Below the pieces are notes generated by a model. That model searched no databases. It was given only the letters and a program-made list of their open reading frames with translations, and was not told the DNA's origin. The translations under genes and the position numbers were made by a program. Positions 22,929-25,669 of a DNA stretch of 25,669 bases are shown piece after piece (the stretch's first letter is position 1; every line of letters starts with the position of its first letter). Origin of the DNA: Micavibrio sp. UBA2705. Its GTDB lineage: Bacteria > Pseudomonadota > Alphaproteobacteria > Micavibrionales > Micavibrionaceae. The stretch is taken from the NCBI GenBank assembly GCA_002354205.1, contig DELD01000007.1, positions 94,531 through 120,199 on the forward strand. The letters are read 5' to 3'.

Positions 22929-23405
22929 TTAAACGTAATTAACCGTCAAAATCTCGTAATCTTTTGCGCCTTTCGGTGTTTTTACAGATATGCTGTCGCC
23001 TTCGCCTTTGCCAATCATCGCGCGGCAAATAGGCGCCGTGATGGAAAGCTTACCCTTATCCGCATCGGCTTCATGTTCACCGACAATTTGATACTGCGTT
23101 TCTTCTTCAGTCTCTTCATCAATAACGGTGACTGTTGCGCCAAACTTAACTGTATCGTGCCCAACCATGCTCAGCGGATCAATAATTTGTGCGCGTGACA
23201 TCACGGCTTCAAGTTCCATGATGCGGCCTTCAATAAAGCTCTGTTGTTCACGCGCTGCGTGGTATTCTGCGTTCTCGGACAAATCGCCGTGTTCACGCGC
23301 CGTTGCAATCGCTTCGATAACAGCGGGGCGGCGGACTGATTTAAGGTTTTTTAGCTCTGCTTCTAAAACCGCATGTCCTTGTTTCGTTACTGGAATTTTT
23401 TCCAT
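22929..23405 (-). CDS. greA: Transcription elongation factor GreA
   Basis: GreA binds the RNA polymerase secondary channel and stimulates cleavage of backtracked transcripts. The 158-residue length is standard. The N-terminal coiled-coil carries the tip acidic residues Asp41 and Glu44 in the hallmark GDLSENAEYHAAREQQ, and the C-terminal FKBP-like domain ends with the usual IGKGEGDSISVKTPKGAKDYEIL. AAGGA lies upstream of the ATG at a somewhat long spacing. The gene is alone on the minus strand, 171 bases downstream of an orphan gene on the same strand, and shares the terminator with add. Confidence 0.97.
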   Translation of the reverse strand: MEKIPVTKQGHAVLEAELKNLKSVRRPAVIEAIATAREHGDLSENAEYHAAREQQSFIEGRIMELEAVMSRAQIIDPLSMVGHDTVKFGATVTVIDEETEEETQYQIVGEHEADADKGKLSITAPICRAMIGKGEGDSISVKTPKGAKDYEILTVNYV

Positions 23406-23532
23406 TATTTTTAGTTCCTTTGTTTAAGGGTTCTTTATTTATATCTAAACCGTGAAAACTTTTGTGTATTTTAAAACCAGAAAGGCCAGATTAAATATAT
23501 TTCATATCAGGTCAATAGAAATCTGGGGCTTT

Positions 23533-23576
23533 GGGTCAGTCTCTATACTTTATATGTATTTAATGAGGCCTGACCC
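23533..23576. repeat. 7-bp inverted repeat between orphan gene and greA
   Basis: GGGTCAG (23533-23539) and CTGACCC (23570-23576) are exact reverse complements separated by 30 AT-rich bases. It directly adjoins the stop codon of the minus-strand orphan gene and lies upstream of greA. No T tract follows on the minus strand, so it is not a typical terminator. Confidence 0.35.
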
Positions 23577-24179
23577 TTAGGGCGCTTTGACGAAGTTTTT
23601 CCATTCAGGAATGACGAGGCCATCTTTGACCAGTTCATTTGTTAAATGCTGTATCTTGATCATACTTACAGCCATATTGAACACTTCTTGCAAGCAGCTC
23701 TTCCCGTCATAAGGGCGGCCATGCTCTTTTAAATGGGTCATGTTTTTCAGATAATCTGTTTTCCATACGCCTTGAATTGTATCATTGAAAATCATATTGG
23801 CATCTTCAACAAGGGCGTAATATTCTTGCGCCTGTTTATGTGTGATGTACACATAGTCATGTGGATCGCGCCCACAATCAAATTCACGTTTTTTGGCGTT
23901 ATATATATGGGTTTTATGGGCCCTGATGCGGTCTTGGAATTCGTATATTAAACCGAGGAACACGGTTTCATCGGGCATGTTTTCAAAATGCTTTCGGCCG
24001 TTATACATCGCATATTGATGTGTACCGCACATGATCGTTTCTTCAGCCTTGATACTTACATCACGGGCTAAACGATAAAATTCGAGATAGGAATCATATA
24101 ATTCACGCGGCAAGATGACGAATCTCACGCGTAGATCCTTCCCATTAAAATCTGATGAGAGTTTATTGTGCTCTCCCAT
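23577..24179 (-). CDS. Orphan protein of unknown function
   Basis: The 200-residue product is soluble and appears largely helical, rich in His, Tyr and Met, with three cysteines. There is no signal peptide or membrane segment. I do not recognise a family or catalytic motif. Descriptive landmarks are RVRFVILPRELYDSYLEFYRLA near the start, MCGTHQYAMYNGRKHFE near residue 50, and a C-terminal DGLVIPEWKNFVKAP. The ATG at 24179 has AGG only 3 bases upstream, a close spacing. A perfect 16-bp palindrome lies 56 bases upstream of the start, between this gene and gcvPB, and could be its operator. greA lies 171 bases downstream on the same strand. Confidence 0.75.
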   Translation of the reverse strand: MGEHNKLSSDFNGKDLRVRFVILPRELYDSYLEFYRLARDVSIKAEETIMCGTHQYAMYNGRKHFENMPDETVFLGLIYEFQDRIRAHKTHIYNAKKREFDCGRDPHDYVYITHKQAQEYYALVEDANMIFNDTIQGVWKTDYLKNMTHLKEHGRPYDGKSCLQEVFNMAVSMIKIQHLTNELVKDGLVIPEWKNFVKAP

Positions 24180-24234
24180 ATACCTGCTCTTATTTTTATT
24201 ATTATTGTTTTTTATTTGTTATGTACATTAAGTA

Positions 24235-24250
24235 GCATAGTTAACTATGC
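24235..24250. repeat. 16-bp perfect palindrome upstream of the orphan gene
   Basis: GCATAGTTAACTATGC is its own reverse complement. It lies in the 107-base gap between gcvPB and the 200-residue orphan gene, both on the minus strand. The form fits a binding site for a dimeric regulator; a hairpin role is less likely because there is no loop or T tract. Confidence 0.5.
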
Positions 24251-24260
24251 CCTGCAACCG

Positions 24261-24289
24261 GTAAAGGGGATAGGGGGCTTTACCCCCTA
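24261..24289 (-). terminator. Two mutually exclusive hairpins at the gcvPB stop
   Basis: TAGGGGG (24271-24277) pairs with CCCCCTA (24283-24289) around a 5-base loop and includes the gcvPB stop codon. An overlapping alternative pairs GTAAAG (24261-24266) with CTTTAC (24278-24283). Neither is followed by a clear T tract on the minus strand, so termination is only possible, not certain. Confidence 0.35.
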
Positions 24290-25669
24290 ACCATTGAGGA
24301 TAGGGTTACGTGCTGCCAATACTTCATCAAGGCGCTTGCGTGGCGTGTTGACGGGGTAGCTGTGGAATATCTCACCTTCGCCGTCTTTGGCCTTTTGGGC
24401 GATCATTTTCATCACGGCGATAAAACGATCCATACTTTCTTTGGTTTCGGTTTCTGTGGGCTCAATCAGCATCGCGCCGCTAACAACCAGCGGGAAATAC
24501 ACGGTCATTGGGTGCATACCAAATTCAATCAACGTCTTGGCAACGTCTAACGTTGTTACGCCGTGTTCTTTTAACCATTTCTCAGAGAGCAAAGCTTCAT
24601 GCATACATGGCCCTTCAAACGGCACGTGATAATCATCCTGAAGCTGACTTAAAATATAATTCGCAGCAAGTACCGCATCACCAGAAACTTGGCGCAGGCC
24701 GTCATTGCCATGGGATAACATATAACACAGCGCGCGCACATGCATGCCGAACTGTCCATTAAAACCGCGCAAACGTCCCATAGATGTCGGCAGGGCGTCT
24801 TTATCAATTAATGTGAATGTGCCTTCATCGTCTTTGCCAATCAGTGGCACAGGCAAATAAGGCGCAAGTTCATCTGTGCAGCAAATAGGGCCAGAGCCGG
24901 GACCGCCGCCGCCATGCGGCGTGGAGAATGTTTTGTGCAGATTAATATGCATGACGTCAACGCCGAAATCAGCCGGCTTCACGCGCCCGACCAATGCGTT
25001 GAAATTCGCGCCATCACAGTAAAAATAACCGCCTGCATCATGCAGCAATTTTGAAATTTCAATAATGTCGTTTTCAAACAAGCCGCATGTATTTGGGTTT
25101 GTCACCATCATGCCAGCAATGTTTTTGCCATCACCAAGTGCTTCTTTAAACGCAGCAACGCTCAGGCGGCCTGTTTCTTTGGTTGAAATAGTTTTGACTT
25201 TAAAACCGCACATGGCGGCTGTTGCAGGGTTCGTACCATGTGCGGAATCTGGAATGAGAATCGTGTCTTTATGCGTCTGTCCATCATCCAAAAGTTTTGC
25301 ACGTATTGTCATGATGCCAGCATATTCGCCATGCGCTCCTGCGGCGGGTGAAAGCGCAACGCCATTAAGCCCTGTAAGCTGCGCGAGCCAGTTTTGTAGT
25401 TCATACATTAATGCGAGCGCGCCTTGCACTGTCTGTGGCGGCTGCGATGGGTGAATATGCGCAAAGCCAGCAAGCCGCGCCATTTTCTCATTGATGCGCG
25501 GGTTATGTTTCATTGTGCATGAACCAAGCGGAAAAAAACCGTGGTCGATAGAGTAATTACGGGTCGACATACGCACGAAGTGGCGCATAATTTGTGGCTC
25601 GCTTAAATTCGGCAGGCCCGGTTCATCGCGTGGTGGTAGGGCCGTGTGGGTGGTGGCGCCCCTTAAGGG
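24287..25669 (-). CDS. gcvPB: Glycine dehydrogenase (decarboxylating) subunit 2, GcvPB (5' end outside window)
   Basis: GcvPB is the PLP-carrying half of the split P-protein of the glycine cleavage system, which decarboxylates glycine and passes the aminomethyl group to lipoyl-GcvH. The visible 460 residues run from the window edge through GLPNLSEPQIMRHFVRMS to the stop. Signatures are SIDHGFFPLGSCTMKHNP, AGAHGEYAGIM, DSAHGTNPATA, DGANFNALVG and the PLP-lysine motif HINLHKTFSTPHGGGGPG. The ATG at 25588 is internal, because family-typical sequence continues upstream of it to the edge; only the first residues (about 40-60) are missing. gcvPA is not visible and would lie upstream on the minus strand. 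The 3' end overlaps a G/C-run hairpin. Confidence 0.96.
   Translation of the reverse strand, partial: PLRGATTHTALPPRDEPGLPNLSEPQIMRHFVRMSTRNYSIDHGFFPLGSCTMKHNPRINEKMARLAGFAHIHPSQPPQTVQGALALMYELQNWLAQLTGLNGVALSPAAGAHGEYAGIMTIRAKLLDDGQTHKDTILIPDSAHGTNPATAAMCGFKVKTISTKETGRLSVAAFKEALGDGKNIAGMMVTNPNTCGLFENDIIEISKLLHDAGGYFYCDGANFNALVGRVKPADFGVDVMHINLHKTFSTPHGGGGPGSGPICCTDELAPYLPVPLIGKDDEGTFTLIDKDALPTSMGRLRGFNGQFGMHVRALCYMLSHGNDGLRQVSGDAVLAANYILSQLQDDYHVPFEGPCMHEALLSEKWLKEHGVTTLDVAKTLIEFGMHPMTVYFPLVVSGAMLIEPTETETKESMDRFIAVMKMIAQKAKDGEGEIFHSYPVNTPRKRLDEVLAARNPILNG

Noticed and set aside
25586..25588. ATG as the start of gcvPB
   Set aside because: The frame stays open to the window edge and encodes family-typical sequence (DEPGLPNLSEPQ), so the real start is outside.
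1..25669. CRISPR arrays, insertion sequences, integrases, tRNA or rRNA genes
   Set aside because: No regularly spaced repeats, transposase or integrase motifs, or tRNA-like cloverleaf were seen on either strand.

Overview
The window is a gene-dense, mostly housekeeping chromosomal segment from an alphaproteobacterium of moderate GC content. The evidence is a C4-pathway 5-aminolevulinate synthase, a single-domain response regulator with the alphaproteobacterial FFGPDRRRRR tail, a 17 kDa-antigen-type glycine-zipper lipoprotein, the split glycine decarboxylase subunit GcvPB, and alphaproteobacterial-looking PdxH, FabI and AroC. The sequence does not fix the family or genus. I see no rRNA, tRNA, transposase, integrase, prophage or CRISPR array, so this looks like core genome with scattered lineage-specific genes.

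Layout: the 3' part of uvrB (cut by the window edge) converges with a multi-pass membrane protein. Next come an adenosine-kinase-like PfkB enzyme, a small orphan gene with a promoter embedded in a perfect inverted repeat, a TSUP/TauE transporter, and an orphan gene with a near-consensus promoter. hemA (minus strand) is divergent from a second PfkB kinase. A metallopeptidase-family protein that has lost its zinc site stands head-to-head with a divergent RNB (RNase II/R-like) protein lacking one of the four active-site aspartates. A response regulator and a third PfkB kinase converge. An unannotated 59-codon gene has its own extended -10 promoter and shares a bidirectional terminator with htpG. 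pdxH-htpG run on the minus strand, divergent from a glycine-zipper lipoprotein. A 553-residue orphan is divergent from a fabI-thioesterase operon, which converges with another orphan. aroC, a two-helix membrane orphan and an adenosine deaminase follow. greA, one more orphan and the 3' part of gcvPB, all on the minus strand, close the window.

Functional links: hemA and gcvPB both use glycine and both are PLP enzymes, and pdxH supplies PLP. fabI plus the hotdog thioesterase suggest acyl-chain handling. The first PfkB kinase and the adenosine deaminase both point to adenosine salvage. Five strong hairpin/T-tract sites or well-formed promoters bound individual transcription units, and most genes appear to be transcribed alone or in pairs.

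No obvious defence island or large undescribed multi-gene system is visible. The best leads are the head-to-head pair of apparently impaired hydrolases (about 7565-10427), the apparently leaderless gene whose promoter lies within an inverted repeat (about 3050-3660), the compact glutamine/asparagine-rich 59-residue protein (12302-12481), and a PfkB kinase with an altered GAGD motif.
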